DNA of 64,000 bases from assembly GCF_900538275.1 (NCBI RefSeq), contig NZ_LR130778.1, forward strand, positions 744,001 through 808,000, in the 5' to 3' direction. A program made the translations under genes and the position numbers. This document shows, piece by piece, positions 9,260 to 17,725 of this stretch (its first letter is position 1; each line of letters begins with the position of its first letter). The stretch is from Petrocella atlantisensis (lineage in GTDB: Bacteria; Bacillota; Clostridia; Lachnospirales; Vallitaleaceae). Below the pieces are notes generated by a model, which saw nothing but the letters and a program-made list of their open reading frames with translations, was not told the origin of the DNA and did no database searches.

Positions 9260-10006
9260 TCAGTTCTTGTAATTCAGACGTACTTCCAGATAGCGTACCA
9301 ATTTAATCAAAGGTATGGTGATCAGTAAGTAGCCAAGGGTCATAATTAGAAAACCCTCTCGGGTTAAATAGGTGTTGGCAATAACATTGTTTACCCGATT
9401 ATAATATTCACTTGTACCCATAAAGGATAAGAGTGCGCTACCTTTAATGGTCAACGCAAACTGCCCTGCAAGGGGTGGCAAAATACTTATAATGACTTGT
9501 GGGAAGACAATATGTCTATAGGTTTTGAACTTGGTAAACCCAAACATCTTAGCTGTCTGCCACTGATTAATATGAATAGATTCGATGGCACCTTTGTAGA
9601 TGTCGGATACATAGGCCCCAATATACAGGCCCAGTGTAATGGTCCCCACCAGAATCTTAGATCTAATCTCAAAAGCATTACCAATATAATAATAAGCGAC
9701 AATGGCAATAACCAATAAAGGTGTTCCAAAGATAATATTCTTATGAATGACGGCCAGATAATGTAATACAGAAAAATTGGTCTGCTCCATCAAGTATAGG
9801 ATTAAGCCAATGAAAAGGGCCAATAATAAAGCCATAAAACTAATATAAATGGTCGTCAGCCAACCTCTGAATATGAAAAAGCTATAAGCGCCAAACGGTT
9901 CAAAATTCCAAGCCCTTCCAATATCTTTTGTCATGACATAATAGAAAAACACGCTATATATAACCAGTGCTGCCACAAACCCAAATGTCTTTCTCATGTT
10001 TTTCAT
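9260..10006 (-). CDS. Polar amino-acid ABC transporter, permease
   Basis: 248-aa inner-membrane permease of the HisM/GlnP type, with about five hydrophobic segments and the EAA-like cytoplasmic loop (EAA-type alignment at AIESIHINQWQTAKMFGF with the conserved G). It would form a homodimer with two copies of the neighbouring ATPase. AGAGG precedes the start. It lies between the binding-protein and ATPase genes of the operon. Confidence 0.92.
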   Translation of the reverse strand: MKNMRKTFGFVAALVIYSVFFYYVMTKDIGRAWNFEPFGAYSFFIFRGWLTTIYISFMALLLALFIGLILYLMEQTNFSVLHYLAVIHKNIIFGTPLLVIAIVAYYYIGNAFEIRSKILVGTITLGLYIGAYVSDIYKGAIESIHINQWQTAKMFGFTKFKTYRHIVFPQVIISILPPLAGQFALTIKGSALLSFMGTSEYYNRVNNVIANTYLTREGFLIMTLGYLLITIPLIKLVRYLEVRLNYKN

Positions 10007-10024
10007 ACGATTACCTCTTTTTCT

Positions 10025-10825
10025 CTAGAAGAAAAAGTCTAAGCCTTGATCTTCGAATTCTTTGATTTTATCTTCTAAAAACTCAGCACGAATGGCATCA
10101 TAGGTGCCATCTGTTTTGGCCTCTTGGATAAAATCATTTAACTGTTGCTTGAATTCATCATCCTCACCTTTTCGAAGGGCAATACCCCAGCCTTGGGTAT
10201 TTGGCAATGGTTCTAGGATGGCCACTGTCGTGTCAGGATAGTTTTCTTGATGTCTGATAATCGACAATGGATCATAAATAAATACATCCGCGTTACCTTG
10301 AGCGACCTCAAGTACTGCGGTTACTTCTTCGTCCAAAGTCAACACTTGTGCCAAAGGTGCATTCGCCGCTGCCCATAGAGCACCTATGGTACCCGACTTT
10401 GAAGCAATAATTACTTCCGGATCATTCAAATCTGCGGGCGACTTTACTTTAGAATCTTTATGGGCCAACATCATAAGTTGACTGGTAGTATAAGGATCTG
10501 AGAAATCAACAATCTCCTGACGTGCTGCTGTAATGGTCATAGAGGATATGATGATATCAATACTACCCGATTCAAGAGCAGGAATCAAGCTTGGGTAAGG
10601 GGTGTCAATAATCTCAACCTTCATGTCCAGATATTCCCCTAAGGCCTCTGCTAATCGAACGGAAGCACCTGTTGGGTTACCTTCTTCATCTACGGTCTCA
10701 AAGGGCGGATACTTTAGTTCCATGCCGACCTTCAGTACTTCTTCTTCTTTTCCACATCCTGCTATGGCTAATACAAGTATACCTACTAATGTTATAATAC
10801 CTACTATTTTTTTTGTTTTTTTCAT
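10025..10825 (-). CDS. Polar amino-acid ABC transporter, substrate-binding lipoprotein
   Basis: 266 aa. Signal peptide with lipobox LAIAGC, so it is anchored outside the membrane by Cys24 or so. The mature part is a family 3 solute-binding protein (VGMELKYPPFETVDEEGNP at the start, then IIDTPYPSLIPALESGSIDIIISSMTI). A typical member binds polar or charged amino acids. An AGGAGG ribosome binding site precedes the ATG. Its roughly 90-base leader contains a hairpin and begins at a consensus promoter overlapped downstream by a Fur-box-like palindrome, suggesting metal- or redox-linked control. Confidence 0.92.
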   Translation of the reverse strand: MKKTKKIVGIITLVGILVLAIAGCGKEEEVLKVGMELKYPPFETVDEEGNPTGASVRLAEALGEYLDMKVEIIDTPYPSLIPALESGSIDIIISSMTITAARQEIVDFSDPYTTSQLMMLAHKDSKVKSPADLNDPEVIIASKSGTIGALWAAANAPLAQVLTLDEEVTAVLEVAQGNADVFIYDPLSIIRHQENYPDTTVAILEPLPNTQGWGIALRKGEDDEFKQQLNDFIQEAKTDGTYDAIRAEFLEDKIKEFEDQGLDFFF

Positions 10826-10871
10826 ACTGTCCTCCTAAATTCAATCGTGCTCGATGGATTTTATGAAACGA

Positions 10872-10891
10872 AAAGCCTTCTAAAAGGCTTT
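10872..10891 (-). terminator. Hairpin in the amino-acid transporter leader
   Basis: AAAGCCTT, loop of 4, AAGGCTTT, followed on the minus strand by TTTTCGTTT-like sequence. It may terminate the upstream gene at 10967-11884, but it also lies downstream of the consensus promoter and so could attenuate the transporter operon. Confidence 0.55.
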
Positions 10892-10910
10892 ATTGATAAT
10901 CATTATTAAT
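10892..10910. promoter_or_regulatory. Fur-box-like operator
   Basis: The core TTGATAATCATTATTA agrees closely with the classic Fur consensus core (ATGATAATCATTATCA). It covers the expected start of transcription of the promoter at 10924-10952. Fur, PerR or Zur are all possible binders; this is inference from sequence resemblance. Confidence 0.5.
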
Positions 10911-10923
10911 TGTATTTAGTTAG

Positions 10924-10952
10924 ATTATACTGTTATCGCTTGCATCTGTCAA
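10924..10952 (-). promoter_or_regulatory. Perfect-consensus SigA promoter for the amino-acid ABC operon
   Basis: On the minus strand TTGACA (10947-10952), exactly 17 bases, TATAAT (10924-10929). It lies about 100 bp upstream of the binding-protein ATG. Confidence 0.8.
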
Positions 10953-10966
10953 GGGTTGGTTTATAC

Positions 10967-11884
10967 TTATTTTTGGAGCTTAACAAAGGCAGTAATCTCT
11001 TTGGCAAGTAATATAGAAGCTTCTATTTCTTCCTTGCGTATGGAAACGCTCTCAATATTACAACCAATCGGTATGCCTTCTGCTTTGGCAACCTTCGTTA
11101 GTTCCTTGTAGATCACTGTAATCAACTGAATGGACTTGGATAACATCTCTTCTGAAGTCAGCAAAGTATTTTCCAGCCAAGAAGGCACACTTATGCCTAA
11201 CCATTTAATGAATTTTAATGTTTTGGCCGAACCACAGGGTGTTAATGTAAAAATAATCGGCACCATGTCCATCTCATGTTTCAAACAATACTGTTTATAA
11301 TCGAGTAGGAATTTTTTGGAGGCTTCCAAGTCATAGACGGCTTGAGATACAAAAAAACGACAGCCTTTGGACATTTTGAAGCCAACCCGTTCGTCTTCAT
11401 CACCAAGAAGTCTATGACGTTCCGGTATGGTGACCGCCCCAAGGAGCATATCATCATTGTACTTTTGCCTAAGTTTGTAGGCCTCATCAAGCTTAAGTCC
11501 CACTTCCTGATGGGTTGATGCTGTCCCGACAAAAACAGTAAACTGATCTTCACCGTCTTTCAGCCATTCTACAAAGGCTTCTTCAATATAGTTGCCGACA
11601 CACCGATAAACCACTCGAGGTACATTTAGTTCTTTTAAGTAGTGTCTGGAGTACAAGGATGGGTCTACCGTGTGAATGAATTCAAAAGGCCGTTCTTCAT
11701 GGGTGCGCTCTGTTTCATCTTGTATATCATAAACGATGACACCATCTACATCCAGTTCTTTAATCCTGGCGATGTGTTTCTTGGAAATAGCTTCAATTTT
11801 CTCATCTGTATTGTTGGATTTTGGAGGTGTCAATCCGTAGAAAATCATACCGCTTTCTCTGTTGATTATTTTATCTCTTAGCAT
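10967..11884 (-). CDS. Methylenetetrahydrofolate reductase-like protein
   Basis: 305 aa. The sequence fits the TIM-barrel methylenetetrahydrofolate reductase superfamily: an early (beta/alpha) segment IKELDVDGVIVYDIQDE, a middle GAVTIPER, and SKGCRFFVSQAVYDLEASKKF, resembling the MetF segment in which a Gly-Cys/Ala-x-Phe-Phe-hydrophobic-x-Gln stretch binds flavin and folate. This is followed by VPIIFTLTPCG. Substrate and cofactor are not certain; it could act in one-carbon metabolism or on another pterin or aromatic substrate. It is monocistronic, and the hairpin at 10872-10891 may be its terminator. Confidence 0.6.
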   Translation of the reverse strand: MLRDKIINRESGMIFYGLTPPKSNNTDEKIEAISKKHIARIKELDVDGVIVYDIQDETERTHEERPFEFIHTVDPSLYSRHYLKELNVPRVVYRCVGNYIEEAFVEWLKDGEDQFTVFVGTASTHQEVGLKLDEAYKLRQKYNDDMLLGAVTIPERHRLLGDEDERVGFKMSKGCRFFVSQAVYDLEASKKFLLDYKQYCLKHEMDMVPIIFTLTPCGSAKTLKFIKWLGISVPSWLENTLLTSEEMLSKSIQLITVIYKELTKVAKAEGIPIGCNIESVSIRKEEIEASILLAKEITAFVKLQK

Positions 11885-12122
11885 AATAATCCTCTCTATA
11901 CGTTGACCATGGTTACAGTGTTAAGACCAATAGTCTGAACCATTACATACACTGTTGATTTTACCTTAGCCATTTATTATATATCAATTCACCTGATTTG
12001 AAAACCCTTCAATAACTTCCGTTTTTTGATTGTAATTCTCATTTATCTCTTTTAAAATGGATTTAGTTGTGCTAGACTGAATCTATAACAATTCTTACCA
12101 ACTTTTGAAAGGAGTTGATTTT

Positions 12123-13004
12123 ATGCTAACCAACCGTCAAAAAGGCTTAATTTATGGTGCTTTCATCGGGGATGCCTTGGCACTCGGTCCCCACTGGATA
12201 TATGATACTGATCTAATCGAACAACAATTTGCCCCCTTAACGGATTTTATGGAACCTGCCACCCCTTATCATTCTATTAAGGGTGCCGGAGATTTTACCC
12301 ATTATGGTGACCAATCTCTCATGCTTCTTAAACATCTCGCAAGCTATCAACGTTTTGATTTGGCAAATTTCAAGGAAGACTGGATAAATTTCATCAAATA
12401 TAACACCCTCTATCTGGATCATGCAACCAAAACCTCTTTAGATATTCTAACACGTGGTGATGGGTTCATCGGTTCTGATTCTATGGAGCTTGGTGGTCTT
12501 GTTAGAAGCGGACCTCTTTTCGCTCTAACCCATGTGACTGTTGATGAACTTCTAGCTCAAACCCATCTGACCCACAACAATGAGACCTTAGATGCCATCG
12601 TACTTTTTACCTATCGGTTACTTAAGTATGTTTTATCCGGCAAGACCCCTTCCGAAGCCTTAGATCTGGTTTATCCAGAATCCTCTGATATCATTAAGGC
12701 TTATGTGGACCAAGGTTTGGCCAATATTGACCAGCCACCCGTGTCTACCATCAAAGCCATCGGTCAAAGTTGTTCTGCCGAATTTGGATTCCCCGCTTCC
12801 ATATATCTCATTGTCAAATATGAGAATGATTTTGTTGAAGCACTGGTTCAAAACGCTTATGCCGGTGGTGATTCTGCAGCCCGTGGCATGTACATTGGTA
12901 TGGTTCTAGGTGCTTATATGGGCTATGACAAGCTTCCTTCTAAGTGGATTGAAGACTTAAACGCCAAGGATGCTATTAAGCAAGCTTTATCTGTTTTCGA
13001 ATAA
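12123..13004 (+). CDS. ADP-ribosylglycohydrolase/J1-crystallin family protein
   Basis: 293 aa, all helical. The N-terminal GLIYGAFIGDALALGPHWIYD is the family signature, and the C-terminal YAGGDSAARGMYIGMVLGA corresponds to the second metal-binding region. Classical hydrolases of this family use TDDT/S and D-x-D-T/S metal ligands; here the equivalents are GDQS and GGDSAA, as in the J1-crystallin-like branch, so hydrolase activity on ADP-ribosylated targets is doubtful. Start ATG at 12123 with AAAGGAG 6 bases upstream. A terminator follows, into which an IS30 has inserted. Confidence 0.8.
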   Translation: MLTNRQKGLIYGAFIGDALALGPHWIYDTDLIEQQFAPLTDFMEPATPYHSIKGAGDFTHYGDQSLMLLKHLASYQRFDLANFKEDWINFIKYNTLYLDHATKTSLDILTRGDGFIGSDSMELGGLVRSGPLFALTHVTVDELLAQTHLTHNNETLDAIVLFTYRLLKYVLSGKTPSEALDLVYPESSDIIKAYVDQGLANIDQPPVSTIKAIGQSCSAEFGFPASIYLIVKYENDFVEALVQNAYAGGDSAARGMYIGMVLGAYMGYDKLPSKWIEDLNAKDAIKQALSVFE

Positions 13005-13036
13005 ATAATACCCCTATGATTAATGGGTCAAGCAAG

Positions 13037-13067
13037 TCTCTAAGTGATAAAAAGCTTAGAGATTTTT
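13037..13067 (+). terminator. Terminator of the ADP-ribosylglycohydrolase-like gene
   Basis: TCTCTAAG (13037-13044), 10-base loop, CTTAGAGA (13055-13062), then TTTTT. The right arm plus T run is the sequence duplicated by the IS30 insertion that follows. Confidence 0.8.
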
Positions 13068-13068
13068 C

Positions 13069-14738
13069 GTTAAATGAAAAAGTAAATTCCAGTAACCCAG
13101 AAGTTACCTTTTCATGCAGGATTAACTTCCATTTTTAACACTTAACAATCATCAATTTATCATCTATACTTACATTACAGGCTCATATTCATAGATAAAC
13201 TTACATGCCAAAATGGCATCTGAAAATAGTGTGCGAGACTAAATTCCACATGCCTTAGTGTAAGACTAAATTCTATACAGTGAAATCTGCCTGTGCGACT
13301 ATTTTATTTTAGTAGTTCTGGTCTCAAGAATACATCATCTGGTGCTATTTCTTTTAGATTTAAGTATTGATGAAGTTTTTGATCCAGAAGAAGCTGGGAC
13401 AGTTTAAACGGTGAGCAACCGTTTAGACTGTCTCTTGCTTCGCTATTAATATGATTCTGCAGTAATGTTGTTTGTTTATCCGTCAAGTCCTCAAAACTCT
13501 TCCCTTTTGGTAGGGCTAAACGAATATATTCATGATTCTTTTCGATCCTGCCTTTTTGCCATGAGCTGTAGGGGTCACAATAATAGATACTTGTTCGCTT
13601 GTTTCCACATATATCTTCTTCTAATGATGAAGGGTTCTGAAACTCCGATCCACCATCCGTAAGAATTACTTGAAATATTTTGTTAAAAGCTTCTGGCCCA
13701 AGAGCAAGTGTTAAATCATCATAAACCCTTTGTACAGCCATTTGTGTCTTAGATTTAAGTAGAAAAATAAGCATCAATGAACAGTTACGAAACATCATAG
13801 TTAAAAATACTTTACCACCTTTTAAACCTTCTACAGTATCCATTTCAACAACATTTAAATGAGGTTGCTCTTTGATGAGTTTTTGAAAATCTGAATAATT
13901 ACGGCTTTCCCTATAAACTCTGTCTTTTATGCTTGTACGTGTTGTTGTCTTTCTTTTTTTGTACTTAACTCTGCGACGTAAATCCAAATTTCTTGCCGTC
14001 AGTACAGATTGATCAAGATAATTGTAAAGCGTTCTACGACTGCACCCTATATCCGCAGCATGATGAGAATAAATATGAGCAATGGATTGACCTTTTCTAA
14101 TCAACGGAGAAACTAACGCATCCATTGTTATAAGTGAGTCAGGTGTTTGATTAATACCTTCTCTACTAGATACAAGCATCTCACGGTAGCCATCATCCGC
14201 GTATTTAGCTGAATAAACTTTCATTTCCATCAAACAATTAGTCCGTTTACCACAACCGTTACAAACATATGGAGGTTTACTAAGCTTGAGACACGTTTTA
14301 GGCATATAATTAGGGCAAATGTAGATACACTTTATCTCGGCTCTTGGGCAATGAGTACATATAGTTTCGCATGGATCTTCGCATAAGTACTTAATTGTAC
14401 AGCCGTTTCTATTACTACAAGGAATAGGGGCAAAGTTAATATTCTTTCGCTCTTTTATCTTTGAATGTCGACGTATTTCCTTTGATACTGTACTTGGATC
14501 TTTGTTCAACTTCCTCGCGATGATGGCAAAGTTATCACCAGCAAGAAGGCTTTTTTCAATTTCTATGCGTTGTGATAATATCAAGTGTTTTTGATTGCCT
14601 TTGGTTTTCATAGTAACCTCATTCCTGCACAGGCGGGCAATCAACTGCCTTATGATTATACAGGAAGAGTTGTGCAAATGTAATTGCTATCTATCATGAA
14701 TTTACTTTTGCAAACTGGAATTTACTTTTTCATTTAAC
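13069..14738 (-). mobile_element. IS30-family insertion sequence, apparently complete
   Basis: About 1.67 kb. A 25-base terminal inverted repeat (GTTAAATGAAAAAGTAAATT plus CCAGT) is exact at both ends (13069-13093 and 14714-14738). A 13-bp direct repeat, CTTAGAGATTTTT, flanks the element at 13055-13067 and 14740-14752, one base outside each terminus. It encodes one intact transposase. The left noncoding end (13094-13303) is about 210 bp with two GACTAAATTC-type repeats near 13234-13275. Confidence 0.88.
13304..14611 (-). CDS. IS30-family transposase
   Basis: 435 aa. An N-terminal helix-turn-helix region of IS30 type (LSQRIEIEKSLLAGDNFAII, then DPSTVSKEIRRH) is followed by a cysteine-rich segment (CEDPCETICTHCPRAEIKC) and the DDE catalytic core: D in VVEMDTVEG, D in LTDGGSEFQNP and E in WQKGRIEKNHEYIR. 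The start is ATG at 14611, with GAGGT 5-7 bases upstream; an in-frame ATG at 14677 lacks a site. The frame is uninterrupted, so the element may be active, unlike the other IS elements in this window. Confidence 0.92.
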   Translation of the reverse strand: MKTKGNQKHLILSQRIEIEKSLLAGDNFAIIARKLNKDPSTVSKEIRRHSKIKERKNINFAPIPCSNRNGCTIKYLCEDPCETICTHCPRAEIKCIYICPNYMPKTCLKLSKPPYVCNGCGKRTNCLMEMKVYSAKYADDGYREMLVSSREGINQTPDSLITMDALVSPLIRKGQSIAHIYSHHAADIGCSRRTLYNYLDQSVLTARNLDLRRRVKYKKRKTTTRTSIKDRVYRESRNYSDFQKLIKEQPHLNVVEMDTVEGLKGGKVFLTMMFRNCSLMLIFLLKSKTQMAVQRVYDDLTLALGPEAFNKIFQVILTDGGSEFQNPSSLEEDICGNKRTSIYYCDPYSSWQKGRIEKNHEYIRLALPKGKSFEDLTDKQTTLLQNHINSEARDSLNGCSPFKLSQLLLDQKLHQYLNLKEIAPDDVFLRPELLK

Positions 14739-14769
14739 ACTTAGAGATTTTTTTGGCTTTTTGTTTCTA

Positions 14770-14798
14770 TTTACACGAACGTATGTTCGTGTTATAAT
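14770..14798 (+). promoter_or_regulatory. SigA promoter overlapped by a LexA (SOS) box, upstream of dinB
   Basis: TTTACA (14770-14775), 17 bases, TATAAT (14793-14798). The spacer holds CGAAC-GTAT-GTTCG (14776-14789) within 8-base arms ACACGAAC/GTTCGTGT. This matches the Gram-positive LexA/DinR box CGAAC-N4-GTTCG and would block RNA polymerase until DNA damage. Confidence 0.9.
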
Positions 14799-14885
14799 TT
14801 GAATATACTCTGTTGAGTTGAAGTTTGTTGAATGTTGTTGAAGTTTTGTTGAAGCTCTTTGATCTATATACTAGGAGGCCTGTTT

Positions 14886-16136
14886 ATGAACCGCTATATT
14901 TTTCATATTGATGTGAACGCCGCCTATTTAAGTTGGAGTGCTGCTTACCGGCTACAACAAGGTGATGCTGTGGACTTAAGGTCTATTCCCTCTGTTGTCG
15001 GTGGTAACGAAAAATCAAGACATGGTATTGTCCTTGCCAAATCAACACCTGCCAAGCAATATGGCATCCATACCGGGGAACCCCTTATGGCGGCACGACA
15101 GAAATGTCCTAACCTTGTAGTGGTGCCTCCTGACTACAACCTCTACATAAAAGCCAGTCAAGCCATGATCGACATCATCCAAAGATACTCGCCCCTTGTC
15201 CAACAGTTTAGTGTGGATGAGTGTTTTGTGGACTTTCTTCAGATTGGATCTGATAAAAAAGACCCTGTCCTACTGGCGCACACCATTAAAGATGCCATCT
15301 CAGATGAACTGGGCTTTACCGTTAATATAGGTGTCTCTCACAATAAGATCCTTGCAAAAATGGCTTCCGACTTTAAGAAGCCTAACCTTGTTCATACCCT
15401 TTTTTCTCATGAACTGGAAGAGAAATTATGGCCCCTGCCGGTTTCTGACTTATTCATGGTGGGACGACAGACCTCTAAAAAGCTCTATTATCTTGGCATC
15501 ACCACCATTGGTGAATTGGCAAAGGCCGATACGGATATGCTCTATGGTCATTTCAAAAGTTTTGCCCACCTGATTCAGAGCTATGCCAACGGCGTTGACC
15601 CTTCTCCTGTTCGTAAAAATAACCATCCCTTGGTTAAAGGCATGGGCAATTCGACCACCGTTAAGTTTGATGTTCTTGAAGCGACAACCGCTTATCAGGT
15701 TCTCTTGTCCTTAGCCGAAAGCGTAGGCATGCGCCTAAGGGCCGCAGGCTTTTGCGCCGGTCTGATTGCCGTGAGCATTACCTCTGCCACTTTTGGTCAC
15801 AAGAGCCATCAATACAAGCTCAGCGTCGCTATGAATTCAACCAGCTATATCCACCAAGTTGCAAGGCGTCTTTTTGATGAACTTTGGGACGGCACGCCTA
15901 TTCGCAAACTGGGTTTACGAGCCAGTGACCTACACACCAATGATTATGTTCAATTGTCTTTTCTAGAGGATTATGATTTTTCTAGAGATCGGCTTCTGGA
16001 TCTGGCTGTTGACCGGATTCGAGGGCGCTATGGACTGACTTCCATACAGCGTGCCAGCTTTTTACATTCCGGTTTGAAACCGGTCACCGGTGGCATTGGC
16101 GTGGAAGATTATCCTGTCATGACCAGTATTTTATAG
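14886..16136 (+). CDS. dinB: DNA polymerase IV (Y-family translesion polymerase)
   Basis: 416 aa. Y-family polymerase that copies past damaged bases, with active-site acidic residues in FHIDVNAAYLSW and FSVDECFVDF, the thumb helix-hairpin-helix near LYYLGITTIGELAKA, and a little-finger domain at the C-terminus. The ATG at 14886 has AGGAGG 7 bases upstream. A LexA box lies in its promoter, so SOS induction is expected. The leader (14811-14857) is made of TGTTGAAGTT-like repeats. A small gene follows 14 bp later and is probably cotranscribed. Confidence 0.95.
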   Translation: MNRYIFHIDVNAAYLSWSAAYRLQQGDAVDLRSIPSVVGGNEKSRHGIVLAKSTPAKQYGIHTGEPLMAARQKCPNLVVVPPDYNLYIKASQAMIDIIQRYSPLVQQFSVDECFVDFLQIGSDKKDPVLLAHTIKDAISDELGFTVNIGVSHNKILAKMASDFKKPNLVHTLFSHELEEKLWPLPVSDLFMVGRQTSKKLYYLGITTIGELAKADTDMLYGHFKSFAHLIQSYANGVDPSPVRKNNHPLVKGMGNSTTVKFDVLEATTAYQVLLSLAESVGMRLRAAGFCAGLIAVSITSATFGHKSHQYKLSVAMNSTSYIHQVARRLFDELWDGTPIRKLGLRASDLHTNDYVQLSFLEDYDFSRDRLLDLAVDRIRGRYGLTSIQRASFLHSGLKPVTGGIGVEDYPVMTSIL

Positions 16137-16150
16137 ATGAGGTGTTATAT

Positions 16151-16414
16151 ATGAAAACCATTGCAAAACCTATCGAGATGATCAGTTGGACCGAAGAAGA
16201 CGGTCGTATCCATCCCGTTAAGTTCAAGATTACAACCCACGAAGGTGAACGACAGGTCTACCGGGTCCTTCAGATCTATACCACTGAACTTGACCGGGTT
16301 GCCGGCAACAAAGTCTATCGCTTCACCTGTGAGATTGCCATCAACGCCATGATTAAGCTTTGCGAGATTCGCTACGACTTGGATTCTTGTCGTTGGGTTC
16401 TTTTTAAGATATAG
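16151..16414 (+). CDS. Small protein cotranscribed with dinB
   Basis: 87-aa soluble protein with alternating strands, not a family I can name with confidence. The start is ATG at 16151, with TGAGGTG 6 bases upstream. It follows dinB by 14 bp, with no terminator between, so it should be part of the SOS-controlled transcript. The sequence is rich in Ile, Arg and charged residues (WTEEDGRIHPVKFKI, VYRFTCEIAINAMIKLCEIR) with two cysteines in the C-terminal half. A role linked to translesion synthesis is guilt by association only. Confidence 0.7.
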   Translation: MKTIAKPIEMISWTEEDGRIHPVKFKITTHEGERQVYRVLQIYTTELDRVAGNKVYRFTCEIAINAMIKLCEIRYDLDSCRWVLFKI

Positions 16415-16416
16415 AT

Positions 16417-16446
16417 TTGGTTAAAGGGTCAAAACTAAGTTTCACT
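16417..16446. repeat. Interspersed inverted repeat, half copy B
   Basis: TTGGTTAAAGGGTCAAAACT followed by AAGTTTCACT matches the left half of copies C and D, but no right half is present. It lies between the convergent ends of the dinB operon and the EAL gene. Confidence 0.65.
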
Positions 16447-16451
16447 CAATT

Positions 16452-17696
16452 TTATAAATGACTTTTCTTGAAAAGTTCGTAATTAAACACCAAACACAAT
16501 ATATGAGGTTCTTCTCCAATAGCTTGGATGTAAGATGACGTGGTCACACATATGCTGTTGGTTAATAAGGATATGTAGGGCTTGGTGATCCATACCTCAA
16601 GACTGCCACCACTGATAAAGCGATATAAATCTTCCTCTGAGTAATCATATCCCTTGTTGTGAATCTTAAAAATGTCCGCGTTCCTAGAAGAAAATCCCGT
16701 ATTGTTAATCATGGCATCACTTATTTGAATACCCTCCCTATTAATAATCCAACCATTTTCAATCGAAGGGTAAGCCGTAAAAAGCTGATTCACATTTTCT
16801 TCCATAGAATATTGGGGCCAATTATGACTTTCGGCTTTAAGCTGGTCTAAAAACATAACAATCTTATTCATAAAATGCCGCATGTCTTCTATCGTAGCTG
16901 TCTTTGCATGACTTCGAATAAGCTCAAAGCCCTTCTGCAAATCAAACAAGTCAACATAATCTTCTTCACTGACTCTGACTGGCTCTTTGATGTAGTAGCC
17001 TTGAAAATATTGAGCACCCTGTTCAAAAGCCAGCATTAGACCTTTTTCTGTCTCAATACCCGTTTCTACGACAACCATACCCATCTCATGGGCGATCTGA
17101 CCCATATGTTTAAGTATGCGTTTTGAATAACTTGGGTTGTTTAACTTTGCTAAGTATTGGTGATTGATTTTTATAATGTCCGGGTTAAAAAGTATAATTC
17201 GGTCCAGATTAAAATAATCTTTTCCAATATCATCAATGCTGATATAAAAGCCAAAAGTCCGCTGTTGATGAATAAAAGCCTGAATTTGTTCCACCGTCAT
17301 ATTTTCATAATTACCGATATCAAAAACAACGGATTTTGGTGAAATTCCATGTGCTTCAATCAGGTCCTTTAGAGCATGGGTTTCTTCACAGGCACGGATC
17401 ATGCTTTCATTGATGTTGATAAACAAAAGGGATTCGGGGTGTTTATTCTGAATATGCCGGAAAACTTGAACCGTCTTTTTAATAACCAACCGTCCAAGTG
17501 CCATATCTAAGTCTTCTGTCATAGCCTTCTCAAAAAGTGCATTGGGCTCTATGACTTTTTTGGTTCTTGGATGAATGCCTTTTACAAAAGCTTCTATGCC
17601 AATGGCAAATCCCTCGTGATGGGAAATAATTGGCTGCATGTATATTTCTATGGATTCTTGGTCAATCAGTTCACATGTTGAATAACTATGGCTCAT
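16452..17696 (-). CDS. EAL-domain protein, YkuI-like, probably degenerate
   Basis: 414 aa. EAL phosphodiesterase fold (residues about 10-240) plus a C-terminal sensor-like domain resembling that of YkuI. Some catalytic landmarks remain: IEAFVKG for E-A-L, INES, SIDDIG for DDFG and PDIIKIN for the catalytic Lys. The usual E in the LEITE motif is replaced (FDIGN), and VAEGVET reads VVETGIET, which displaces another key Glu. It may therefore bind c-di-GMP without hydrolysing it. I prefer the ATG at 17696 (GGAG 6-7 bases upstream) over an overlapping TTG at 17729. It directly follows a kinase-like gene. Confidence 0.8.
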   Translation of the reverse strand: MSHSYSTCELIDQESIEIYMQPIISHHEGFAIGIEAFVKGIHPRTKKVIEPNALFEKAMTEDLDMALGRLVIKKTVQVFRHIQNKHPESLLFININESMIRACEETHALKDLIEAHGISPKSVVFDIGNYENMTVEQIQAFIHQQRTFGFYISIDDIGKDYFNLDRIILFNPDIIKINHQYLAKLNNPSYSKRILKHMGQIAHEMGMVVVETGIETEKGLMLAFEQGAQYFQGYYIKEPVRVSEEDYVDLFDLQKGFELIRSHAKTATIEDMRHFMNKIVMFLDQLKAESHNWPQYSMEENVNQLFTAYPSIENGWIINREGIQISDAMINNTGFSSRNADIFKIHNKGYDYSEEDLYRFISGGSLEVWITKPYISLLTNSICVTTSSYIQAIGEEPHILCLVFNYELFKKSHL

Positions 17697-17725
17697 GTAT
17701 TTCTCCATCTCTAATATTATTTGCT

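Noticed and set aside
13094-13303. GACTAAATTC repeats as a CRISPR or iteron array
   Set aside because: Only two or three imperfect copies inside the IS30 left end.
14811-14857. TGTTGAAGTT repeats as a protein-binding array
   Set aside because: Irregular spacing; looks like slippage in the dinB leader.
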